Position numbers and translations under genes: made by a program
Notes under the pieces: model-generated
Told to the model about the DNA's origin: nothing
The model's database searches: none
What the model saw: only the letters and a program-made list of their open reading frames with translations
Part shown: positions 16,386 to 21,668 of the stretch, one piece after another
Numbering within the stretch: position 1 is the stretch's first letter
Layout: each line of letters opens with the position of its first letter
DNA from: a virus
IMG/VR virus record: IMGVR_UViG_3300034062_003968
Span: 1-23,220 of that record
Length of the DNA stretch: 23,220 nt
Direction: 5' to 3' (one strand)

Positions 16386-16668
16386 TGGCACATCCCTCGT
16401 CCCCAAGCGCTCCGCTAAGCAACGGTTTAGGCAGCAAATTTTTGAGGCATGGCAGCATTGCTGCGCCTACTGCGACGCTGCAGCCGATACCTTAGATCAC
16501 GTCAAACCACGTCATAAAGGTGGCAACACCGTTGTAAGCAACCTTGTACCCGCTTGCCGTACCTGTAACCGCAGCAAGGGCAGCGAGAACTGGCACGACT
16601 GGTTTACCGCTCAATCGACCTGGACCGTAGCACGCGCAGCAAGGATTCAGGATTGGTTGGACGATTAA
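16369..16668 (+). CDS. Small HNH endonuclease
   Basis: A 99-residue nuclease of the HNH superfamily. It shows two zinc-binding cysteine pairs (CAYC, Cys32 and Cys35; CRTC, Cys63 and Cys66) and the core LDHVKPRHKGG (Asp43, His44), SNLVP (Asn58) and CNRSKGS (Asn67 in place of the last His, a common variant). The GTG start at 16369 lies within the preceding gene; the ATG at 16383 is in another frame. Single-domain HNH proteins of this size in phages serve in packaging or recombination, or act as free-standing homing nucleases; which applies here cannot be told. No intron or intein boundary is seen next to it. Confidence 0.88.
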   Translation: MDHQIDGTSLVPKRSAKQRFRQQIFEAWQHCCAYCDAAADTLDHVKPRHKGGNTVVSNLVPACRTCNRSKGSENWHDWFTAQSTWTVARAARIQDWLDD

Positions 16669-16752
16669 GCGGGCGCCGCTAAACCGCGATGTAGACGAGA
16701 CAAACTTATTGCCTTAGCATAAGAGCTAAGCCTTCGTGTTCACAGTGTTTCT
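16669..16752 (+). other. Short intergenic region with an inverted repeat
   Basis: This 84-base gap between the HNH gene and the next plus-strand gene contains a six-base-pair inverted repeat, CTTAGC (16714-16719) with GCTAAG (16726-16731). No convincing sigma-70 promoter pair is seen. It may hold a promoter for a phage-specific sigma factor or a short terminator, which cannot be decided by eye. Confidence 0.35.
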
Positions 16753-17061
16753 ATGGCTAATGAAGACGCTGCCTTACCCTCAACACAGTGGCTCGTACCC
16801 GAACTCGATCTACAAACACAGCTGCGTCAGGAGCTGGACCGCCGCACCGCCGCTAAGCTAAGCCGCGACGAACTTTCAATCCTAGTAGACAAGCTAATCG
16901 TTGACTGGTATCACCGCAGTGCGCTCATCGACAACCTCCTAGGGCGCATACGCAGCATGGAGGTTGAACTAGCACTACTAATGGCAGAACCCGGCCCTGC
17001 CGCCCCGACCGAAGAGCATTACGAGTGGGCCGCCGACCTCTTACGCGATTTGGGCCGCTAA
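16753..17061 (+). CDS. Protein of unknown function, last rightward gene
   Basis: A 102-residue, mostly helical, acidic protein (for example AAKLSRDELSILVDKLIVDWY near residues 33-53 and EEHYEWAADLLRDLGR at the end). Not recognised as a named family. It stands alone on the plus strand after an 84-base gap and converges with the leftward block that ends 41 bases later. The stop codon TAA lies inside a perfect inverted repeat that may end transcription. Confidence 0.68.
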   Translation: MANEDAALPSTQWLVPELDLQTQLRQELDRRTAAKLSRDELSILVDKLIVDWYHRSALIDNLLGRIRSMEVELALLMAEPGPAAPTEEHYEWAADLLRDLGR

Positions 17062-17077
17062 GCTGCGCCGCTTAGCG
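17056..17077. terminator. Inverted repeat at the convergent junction
   Basis: A perfect eight-base-pair stem, CGCTAAGC with GCTTAGCG, around a six-base loop TGCGCC. It overlaps the stop codon of the last rightward gene and lies between it and the end of the leftward block. By position it could end transcription from both sides, although no T run follows on either strand. Confidence 0.45.
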
Positions 17078-17101
17078 CTAAGTTGCACGGCGTCCGCCAC
17101 G

Positions 17102-17410
17102 CTACTTATCGAGCCAAAACGCCACACAATCCTTAGCGTGCTTACCGCCGCTGCGCTTGCCCTCGGGGAATCCCAGGCCGCACGATCCCTCGACGAACTG
17201 CCAGTGGATGCACTGCTGGCAGCGCGTCTTTCCGTTCGTAGCCACCAGGGCATCGGCGTAGAGCTGCTCGGCCTCCATAAGCGCCGTCTCCAGTTCCGTA
17301 CCACGCAAAGGCAGCTCCAGCACGCCCTGCTTCGTCTTAAGCCGCAGCATCCACCCCTCAGCCTGGGGGATCAGCACCATCCTGCCCGAGTGGTATCTGA
17401 GAGACGGCAT
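17102..17410 (-). CDS. Four-cysteine protein of unknown function
   Basis: A 102-residue protein. The N-terminal half is a small mixed domain (MLRLKTKQGVLELPLRGTEL), followed by a helix with AEQLYADALVATNGK and a C-terminal cysteine cluster: Cys64, Cys67, Cys77 and Cys95 in CQQC-x9-C-x17-C, including CGLGFPE and KDCVAFW. Such a set could bind zinc or an iron-sulfur cluster. It resembles, from memory, a recurrent cyanophage hypothetical family. As given, its start overlaps the dNMP kinase by 53 bases; a start at Met11 (17380) shortens the overlap, and neither has a clear ribosome-binding site. Confidence 0.7.
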   Translation of the reverse strand: MPSLRYHSGRMVLIPQAEGWMLRLKTKQGVLELPLRGTELETALMEAEQLYADALVATNGKTRCQQCIHWQFVEGSCGLGFPEGKRSGGKHAKDCVAFWLDK

Positions 17411-17921
17411 GAAGTAGCTGCTCTAATGTTCCATCGTTCACAATATAACGCGCAAAATGGGGCCAATCATCTAGGCTTCCCTCCGAGGCGTGCGTGTGCG
17501 TATTAACCATCCCTTTACGCGTAATCTTCCACATTTCACCCCCTAAGCTGCGGATTAGCTCTGCTTCATTTTCAAACCTTACGTCGTCCACAACAACGTA
17601 CTCGTACCGCTTAATACGTGCTTGCCATACACGCAGCCACACATCAGGCGCTATGCAGGTTCTTCCCCATTCCGTGCCCAAGGTCTGCAGCAGGTGGCGC
17701 GTACTCACCCCTAAGTCGGCGAGCACAAGCTCCTTGTCGGCATACAACCGCTGCGCAGCTTGCTCCGGCGTATAGCCAATACTTACAAGCAGCGGAAATA
17801 CCATTTCCTTCAACGGCTCTGCGAAGGGCACCCGCACATAGACGCTGCGTTCCAGCGCATGACTAACCACCGTCTTGCCGCTACGAGGCGCAGGAGAATA
17901 AAGTCCAATAAGCTTAGTCAT
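17358..17921 (-). CDS. Deoxynucleoside monophosphate kinase
   Basis: A 187-residue P-loop kinase. The Walker A motif is SPAPRSGKT (about residues 9-17), right after the N-terminal strand TKLIGLY, as in phage dNMP kinases of the T4 gp1 type. VVVDDVRFENEAELIRSLGG (about 108-127) is the characteristic region of these enzymes with the acidic DDVRF motif, and RHLLQTLGTEWGR matches the helical substrate-binding part. The enzyme would phosphorylate dNMPs to dNDPs for phage DNA synthesis. Its ATG overlaps the sigma factor stop by four bases (ATGA), so the two are translated together. The family is recognised with confidence; specificity for particular nucleotides is not. Confidence 0.85.
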   Translation of the reverse strand: MTKLIGLYSPAPRSGKTVVSHALERSVYVRVPFAEPLKEMVFPLLVSIGYTPEQAAQRLYADKELVLADLGVSTRHLLQTLGTEWGRTCIAPDVWLRVWQARIKRYEYVVVDDVRFENEAELIRSLGGEMWKITRKGMVNTHTHASEGSLDDWPHFARYIVNDGTLEQLLHAVSQIPLGQDGADPPG

Positions 17922-18799
17922 ACAAGCCTCACTGATTTCAAACGCAGACGCATTTTAAGGTGTGCAGCCTCGATGCGCTGCCTGATGCGTTCTCTTGAAA
18001 CACTGTCCTCAGCTGCGATGCTCGACAATGACATCGGTTCGCCGCCATTAAGCCCGTATCTGCGCTGGATCGTAAGCAGTTCGCCTTCAGTTAGGCAAGC
18101 GAGGGCGATCTGGAACATCGCCTGTTTTTCATCCTTCTCCATGCAGTCCTTCTGCCTATCCAGCGAGTCGGTGTCTGGAATAAGCTCCAGGATTGGACTA
18201 CCCGTCTCACTTACCAGGGCATCGAGGCTGCGATGCCAGGCGTTCCGGGCTAGCAGCGTCTGCATGTGCGCAACCTCAACATCTGCCTCTGCCGCCATCT
18301 GCGTAAGCGAAGGCATCTTGCCGTGCTCCTGCAGATGCGCCTTCTGGAAGCGCACCACCTTATACACCTTGTCAAGTCCGTGCTGCGGCACACGGATAAG
18401 CCGCTCCTTAGCGTCAATTCCCCGCGTAATTGCCTGCCTTACCCACCAGTAAGCGTAAGTGGAGAACTTATAGCCCTTACTGCTGTCGAATAGTTCGACG
18501 GCGCGTGTAAGTCCGAATGCACCTTCCTGTACTAAGTCCATAAGTTCCATGCCGCTGCCATTTAGCCGCCGCGTGTACTGCTTAGCAACACTGACAACCA
18601 ACCTAAGATTGCAGTTAATCAGCTTGCGCTTAGCGCGTTCAGCCACCTTAAGTGTGCGCTTTTCCTGAGCACTAAGTTCCTGCTTATCGGCTAGGGCAGT
18701 ACCGCTTTCGATTTGACGCGCCAGTTGAATCTCCTGCTCTGCTGTAAGCAGCGGATACCTAGCGATTTCGTTTAAGTAATCCTTAACAGAGTCGGTCAT
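17918..18799 (-). CDS. Sigma-70 family RNA polymerase sigma factor
   Basis: A 293-residue sigma factor with full regions: 1.2 (about 3-32, DYLNEIARYPLLTAEQEI), 2 (about 55-128, with LMDLVQEGAFGL and GYKFSTYAYWWVRQAI, the core-binding and -10 recognition helices), 3 (about 137-205) and 4 (about 225-285) with a helix-turn-helix (SLSSIAAEDSVSRERIRQRI). It lacks the long region 1.1 of primary sigmas. The YWWVRQAITR element is typical of group 1/2 sigmas, and the whole resembles cyanobacterial SigB/SigC-type factors. It should bind host RNA polymerase and direct it to phage promoters. It is followed by an overlapping dNMP kinase. TAAG/CTTA words are strikingly common inside it. Confidence 0.93.
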   Translation of the reverse strand: MTDSVKDYLNEIARYPLLTAEQEIQLARQIESGTALADKQELSAQEKRTLKVAERAKRKLINCNLRLVVSVAKQYTRRLNGSGMELMDLVQEGAFGLTRAVELFDSSKGYKFSTYAYWWVRQAITRGIDAKERLIRVPQHGLDKVYKVVRFQKAHLQEHGKMPSLTQMAAEADVEVAHMQTLLARNAWHRSLDALVSETGSPILELIPDTDSLDRQKDCMEKDEKQAMFQIALACLTEGELLTIQRRYGLNGGEPMSLSSIAAEDSVSRERIRQRIEAAHLKMRLRLKSVRLV

Positions 18800-18853
18800 A
18801 AGCTTGATGGGGATTTGCGTAGGTTACCAAACAACGCGGTTAAGCGCTGCAGC

Positions 18854-19072
18854 TTACTCTTGGCCTGGTTCAAGCAGCTTTACAGTTCGTCGCCTTCCAG
18901 CCTTTTCGATCCACCGGAAAGCATCGCTTGGTAGAAGCAGCTCAGGCGCCTGGAGCGTGTACCAGCGGTGCTCACACCCCTGGCAGTGCCTCCTTCTTAC
19001 GATCTGATCACCATCGGCATAAGCCGTCATAACAACGCTATTGCGCTGGCACGCACATCCTGGGCATCGCAT
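18854..19072 (-). CDS. NrdR-like zinc-ribbon protein without ATP-cone
   Basis: A 72-residue protein beginning MRCPGCACQRNSVV, with Cys3, Cys6, Cys30 and Cys33 (HCQGCEHRWYTLQ) forming a zinc ribbon like the N-terminal domain of NrdR, the repressor of ribonucleotide reductase genes. The ATP-cone domain that senses nucleotides in NrdR (about 100 further residues) is missing. It could act as a small DNA-binding regulator, possibly on host or phage nucleotide genes; this is inference. It lies just upstream of the sigma factor and dNMP kinase in the leftward operon, separated by 54 bases. Confidence 0.78.
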   Translation of the reverse strand: MRCPGCACQRNSVVMTAYADGDQIVRRRHCQGCEHRWYTLQAPELLLPSDAFRWIEKAGRRRTVKLLEPGQE

Positions 19073-19077
19073 AAGCG

Positions 19078-19407
19078 CTAAATTACCGTCTTAGTGTTGA
19101 ATTGGGGGTCTGATTCGTCCAGACCATGGGCCAGCGGATCGAACGAGCCTTCGACATTAGCATCCCCGACAGGCGCTGGAACGTCCCCCTTCCTCTTAGC
19201 GTCCATGTCCGCTAAGCTGCTAAGCCATGAGTCCAGCGATTCGCGCATAGGCAGCCCCTTCCCGATGCTTAGGAAGCGGCGCAGCTCCTTTACGTCGCGC
19301 ACAAACACCGAAGCGCCGCTGGAATAGGCGATAAAATACCGCCCATTGTAATCGCGCCCAGTCTCGATAGACTGGTGCAAACTTAGGCGTAGGGTGTCGC
19401 GCTTCAC
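19078..19407 (-). CDS. Protein of unknown function
   Basis: A 109-residue protein starting with GTG (MKRDTLRLSLHQSIETGRDY). It has a small beta-rich N-terminal half (GRYFIAYSSGASVFVRD) and a hydrophilic C-terminus rich in Asp, Gly and Pro. Not recognised. The start is well placed: GGAGGGGGA lies a few bases upstream, and the GTG overlaps the stop of the DUF551-like gene (GTGA). It is separated from the zinc-ribbon gene by five bases. Confidence 0.68.
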   Translation of the reverse strand: MKRDTLRLSLHQSIETGRDYNGRYFIAYSSGASVFVRDVKELRRFLSIGKGLPMRESLDSWLSSLADMDAKRKGDVPAPVGDANVEGSFDPLAHGLDESDPQFNTKTVI

Positions 19408-19781
19408 TGCTCCCCCTCCCGCTTAGGCACCGGCAACGCCCAGTGGGGCAGCCAGTATTGGATATGGGCTATACCGCTCCAAGTCCAATCCCTTGGAGAT
19501 GTAAAAGACCAATCAAACAGAAGCTCAAAAACATCTTCATCCTCAATGTGGTTCCATGTGCCAATCCAGCACCTCCCCTCCGCATCGCAATCCTCCGGCC
19601 CCGGCAGGCGCTCGCTCACCGGCACCGGCTCAATGGCGGGGCGGCTCGGCCCCTGCGGCTCGGGCTGGGCCAGGGCGGCGTCAACACGAACAGCAAGCGG
19701 TGATTGTTTGATACGTCCACGAGGAATACCAGAGTCGATGGCATCCATCAGCTCTTGGCACAGCGCACGGAAGTCAGTCAT
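19404..19781 (-). CDS. DUF551-like protein
   Basis: A 125-residue protein. The first 50 residues form a helical, Pro-ending segment (MTDFRALCQELMDAIDSGIP). Residues about 50-125 resemble DUF551, a small domain frequent in phages and prophages: PVSERLPGPEDCD at its start and YWLPHWALPVP near the end, with several Trp residues between. Its function is not known. The ATG is preceded by GGAGGTAA, the best ribosome-binding site in the block, and overlaps the preceding gene by eight bases. Confidence 0.75.
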   Translation of the reverse strand: MTDFRALCQELMDAIDSGIPRGRIKQSPLAVRVDAALAQPEPQGPSRPAIEPVPVSERLPGPEDCDAEGRCWIGTWNHIEDEDVFELLFDWSFTSPRDWTWSGIAHIQYWLPHWALPVPKREGEQ

Positions 19782-20448
19782 TGTTTACCTCCATCACTGG
19801 CGCTTGGCTAATCAGAGCCAGCAGAGTGTCACGTTGCCGATGACGAGCAGCAGCACGAGCATCCCAAGCAGCATCAGCAGCAGCATTAGCAGCAGCACGA
19901 GCAGCAACATCAGCAGCACGAGCAGCAACATCAGCAGCATCAGCAGCAGCACGAGCAGCAGCATTAGCAACATGAGCAGCAGCCCAAGCAGCATAAGCAA
20001 CAGCAGCACGAGCAGCAGCATCAGCCCATTCCTGACCACTGGCAAGCAGATCCATACCTGCAATAACAGGATCAATAACTACCTGGATCTCAGCAGTTTG
20101 CGCAGGCAGTGCCCGCAGCTCAGCAGCCAAGAACTGCCATCCGACTTTGCTCAAGTCCTTGCCATCACAACCAACTGCATCAGGCAGTGCCGCAAAAAAC
20201 GCTTTGGCTTCATCTTCAGGCAACGCTTCAAAGATCGACTCAGCAATACGCTGCACCATTACAGGCAAGCCGTAAGTTTGTTCGTTAATCCCTGGATCGT
20301 CTGAGTGCGCCAAGCACCCAATAAAGCAACCGCGTTTGCTGCGTTCGTCCCAGTAAAAGCGTTGAGCGATAGAGTCAGCAGCGACGTGAGCTGCTACTTG
20401 TTGGCGAAGTTGGTCTGTGTTCTTGGTAAGCATGATGGTGTCAGTCAT
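19774..20448 (-). CDS. Conserved phage protein with long alanine-rich repeat
   Basis: A 224-residue protein starting MTDTIMLTKNTDQLRQQVAA; a longer version from 20658 would overlap the neighbouring gene by over 200 bases and has an unlikely N-terminus, while the ATG at 20448 has GGAGG six bases upstream. Residues about 20-130 form a conserved domain with FIGCLAHSDD, EQTYGLPVMVQRIAESIFEALPEDEAKAF, seen from memory in many phage hypotheticals with similar Ala-rich ends. Residues about 138-205 are composed mainly of Ala with Arg, Asp, Asn and Trp at intervals, including a seven-residue unit ADVAARA repeated twice. The repeat probably forms long helices or a coiled coil. Function unknown. Confidence 0.8.
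   Translation of the reverse strand: MTDTIMLTKNTDQLRQQVAAHVAADSIAQRFYWDERSKRGCFIGCLAHSDDPGINEQTYGLPVMVQRIAESIFEALPEDEAKAFFAALPDAVGCDGKDLSKVGWQFLAAELRALPAQTAEIQVVIDPVIAGMDLLASGQEWADAAARAAVAYAAWAAAHVANAAARAAADAADVAARAADVAARAAANAAADAAWDARAAARHRQRDTLLALISQAPVMEVNND
19834..20035 (-). repeat. GCN-rich degenerate repeat with a perfect 21-base tandem
   Basis: A trinucleotide-like tract of AGC/GCA words on the plus strand that encodes the alanine-rich segment of the gene on the minus strand. Inside it a 21-base unit beginning AGCAGCACGAGCAGC is repeated exactly at 19891-19911 and 19912-19932, equal to one seven-residue unit. Slippage could change the number of units. Confidence 0.82.
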
Positions 20449-20707
20449 TGTCGGCCTCCAGCTCGGCGGCGATGGCGAGAAGCTGATCGCGCACTTTGCA
20501 ACGATTGCGAATGGCGGCAAGTGAAAAGGATCCTTTGTCGATGTCATTAGGCTCCGGCACCACCTGATTGGTAGCAGCCCGCAGGGCGGCGGCGACAGTA
20601 GGGGCATCAAGTCGCCAACCCCAGTCCCGGATCTGTTGCTGATCGGTGTACAGCGCAATCACGGCATCTTTCACCGCCTGCGCGGCGGGGGAAAGAAGTT
20701 CAGTCAT
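20441..20707 (-). CDS. Small conserved phage protein, intact copy of a duplicated family
   Basis: An 88-residue protein starting MTELLSPAAQAVKDAVIAL and ending LLAIAAELEADND. The ATG at 20707 is chosen because it overlaps the stop of the 32-residue membrane gene (ATGA) and matches the family start, while the longer form would use TTG at 20743. The segment TVAAALRAATNQVVPEP (about 38-54) recurs in the broken copy at 20795-21025 as SIAGALRAAADQVVPE, and LLAIAAELE matches FLAIAAELE there. Function unknown; from memory it belongs to a widespread cyanophage family. It overlaps the alanine-rich protein gene by eight bases. Confidence 0.75.
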   Translation of the reverse strand: MTELLSPAAQAVKDAVIALYTDQQQIRDWGWRLDAPTVAAALRAATNQVVPEPNDIDKGSFSLAAIRNRCKVRDQLLAIAAELEADND

Positions 20708-20802
20708 TTTCGGTAGGTAATCAAGTGGTGGATTGCGATCCAAAGAAGAGGATTAGCCAAAAAGCCAATCATGAAAAATTGAATCATACGGAGGTCAATC
20801 AT
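20704..20802 (-). CDS. Tiny membrane protein (32 residues)
   Basis: A 32-residue frame, MIDLRMIQFFMIGFLANPLL then WIAIHHLITYRK, with one hydrophobic membrane segment (about 6-26) and a basic end, fitting the positive-inside rule with the C-terminus inside. GGAGGG (20811-20816 on the minus strand) lies eight bases before the ATG, a strong ribosome-binding site. Its start overlaps the end of the broken family copy (ATGATTGA), and its stop overlaps the next start (ATGA), so it fits the operon exactly. No family is recognised. A role in superinfection exclusion or host membrane takeover would be a guess. Confidence 0.68.
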   Translation of the reverse strand: MIDLRMIQFFMIGFLANPLLWIAIHHLITYRK

Positions 20803-21025
20803 CGCACTGTCCCTCCAGCTCGGCAGCGATGGCGAGGAACTTAGCGCGTACTTCTCCTGCTGAAATCATTGGAGTCAAAGTGGAGTTTCATGGTGTTGTG
20901 GTTTCCGGCACCACCTGATCAGCAGCAGCACGGAGGGCGCCGGCAATAGACGGTCTATCCATGAGATTTGGCACAGCACGAAATCCATCTAGTACCGCCT
21001 GCGCGGCGGGGGAGAGATTAGTCAT
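20795..21025 (-). pseudogene. Broken second copy of the MTxLSPAAQAV family
   Basis: The frame starts MTNLSPAAQAVLDGFRAVPN, runs through SIAGALRAAADQVVPETTTP, meets TGA at 20888-20890, and then continues in the same frame to GEVRAKFLAIAAELEGQCDD and a TGA at 20795-20797. Both parts match the intact neighbour at 20441-20707 in order, so a single nonsense change in a 76-codon gene is the simplest reading. Alternatively the first 45 residues are a working short protein, and a second small frame starts at the ATG at 20869. The start has GGAG nine bases upstream and overlaps the preceding gene by eight bases. Confidence 0.68.
20811..20816 (-). promoter_or_regulatory. Shine-Dalgarno sequence GGAGGG
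   Basis: Read on the minus strand, eight bases upstream of the ATG at 20802. It is the main evidence that the 32-residue membrane frame is translated. Confidence 0.6.
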
Positions 21026-21230
21026 CGAGTTGCTCCGCCTTGATGCCGTGCCTGAGAATCCACTCTGTTATCTCACCTATCTCGTCAGTAGCAACCAGCC
21101 GCTCTACTTGAACTCGAACAAGTTGATCGGGTTCAACAAGCAAGCGAACTCCTGTAACGGCTTTGTGCGAAATGCCCAAAGCATCAAGCAGCCCTCGTAT
21201 TTCTTGGCTGTGGCCTGAAACGTAAGTCAT
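21018..21230 (-). CDS. Protein of unknown function
   Basis: A 70-residue protein (MTYVSGHSQEIRGLLDALGI at the start, EWILRHGIKAEQLDD at the end), probably mixed helix and strand. Not recognised. Its start forms an ATGA overlap with the end of the preceding gene, with GGAGG about ten bases upstream, and its TAA overlaps the start of the broken copy by eight bases. Position and coupling support it as a real early-type gene. Confidence 0.66.
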   Translation of the reverse strand: MTYVSGHSQEIRGLLDALGISHKAVTGVRLLVEPDQLVRVQVERLVATDEIGEITEWILRHGIKAEQLDD

Positions 21231-21556
21231 TCAGGTAGCGCCTCCAGTGCGCGGCGGATTTGAGAGAGATCCACACCTTTACCCTCAAGCCCTAGATCGG
21301 CGTTAAGCGTATCGAGCTGAAGCAGCGCCTGCTCCTTCAGGCTCGGCGGCTTGGGGCGGCGCATTGCACGCAAACAATCAGCTTTGTTCTTGCCGTACAT
21401 CGTGTGGATGTTGGCTAGACACGCCTCCAGCTCTTGGTCGGCGCCCCATTGGGCGGCGCGGGTGGCGATCCCTTCGTACATATCCTCACTCGGAATGTCG
21501 CTCTCAAGAATCCAATTCGTTACCAGCTCCGGCGATGGGATAATCGAATCAGTCAC
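21227..21556 (-). CDS. Conserved phage hypothetical protein (RRPKPPSLKEQAL family)
   Basis: A 109-residue protein with a GTG start (MTDSIIPSPELVTNWIL), preceded by GAGGTG six bases upstream. It has the landmarks RAAQWGADQELEACL (about 33-47) and RAMRRPKPPSLKEQAL (about 63-78), which from memory recur in many small cyanophage proteins, and ends RRALEALPE. The segment is helical and acidic. Function unknown. It overlaps the tiny membrane gene upstream by eight bases and the next gene by four, and its 3' end carries one copy of a 24-base repeat shared with the gene at 21668-21934. Confidence 0.75.
   Translation of the reverse strand: MTDSIIPSPELVTNWILESDIPSEDMYEGIATRAAQWGADQELEACLANIHTMYGKNKADCLRAMRRPKPPSLKEQALLQLDTLNADLGLEGKGVDLSQIRRALEALPE
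21233..21256 (-). repeat. 24-base direct repeat, copy 1
   Basis: Exact copy of the 24 bases at 21674-21697 (plus strand begins AGGTAGCGCCTCCAGTG). It encodes RRALEALP at the C-terminus of the gene at 21227-21556. The copies are 441 bases apart, both at gene ends, which could promote recombination that removes or adds a gene. Confidence 0.9.
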
Positions 21557-21668
21557 AACAGCACCTCAGCGTGAAGCAAAGGGCCAGAGTCATCAACGCC
21601 AGCCAGGGATGATTGCCGATCGCCAGACAGACAGTCGCCAGCATTAGCAGCCAGATGAGATACGCCAT
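21549..21668 (-). CDS. Tiny membrane protein (39 residues)
   Basis: A 39-residue frame, MAYLIWLLMLATVCLAIGNH then PWLALMTLALCFTLRCCCD. It has two hydrophobic stretches (about 2-17 and 22-34) joined by a short turn and ends in a Cys-rich tail (RCCCD). The ATG shares its A with the stop of the preceding gene, and its stop overlaps the GTG start of the next gene, so it fills an otherwise empty 112-base gap exactly. GGAGG lies about 13 bases upstream, rather far, so coupling is likely. No family is recognised; a holin-like or membrane-modifying role is only a possibility. Confidence 0.62.
   Translation of the reverse strand: MAYLIWLLMLATVCLAIGNHPWLALMTLALCFTLRCCCD

Noticed and set aside
16369-16668. 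Group I intron or homing site with the HNH gene
   Set aside because: The HNH gene is a coupled operon member between intact genes; no split gene or intron-like structure surrounds it.
17760-18452. Plus-strand frame of 230 residues opposite the sigma factor
   Set aside because: Its sequence is Ser/Arg-rich with no domain, and it lies opposite a clear sigma-70 gene.
19834-20035. Possible CRISPR array or minisatellite
   Set aside because: Repeats are short, lack spacers of constant length, and keep the reading frame of a protein with an Ala-rich helix.
19546-20304. Long plus-strand frame rich in Ser/Thr/Ile repeats (252 residues)
   Set aside because: It is the antisense reading of the AGC-rich repeat; the minus-strand frame has a conserved domain, ribosome-binding sites and overlaps that fit the operon.
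20869-20888. Recoding (selenocysteine or programmed readthrough) at the TGA of the broken gene copy
   Set aside because: No specific downstream structure or known signal is seen; simple decay or a sequencing error is more likely.
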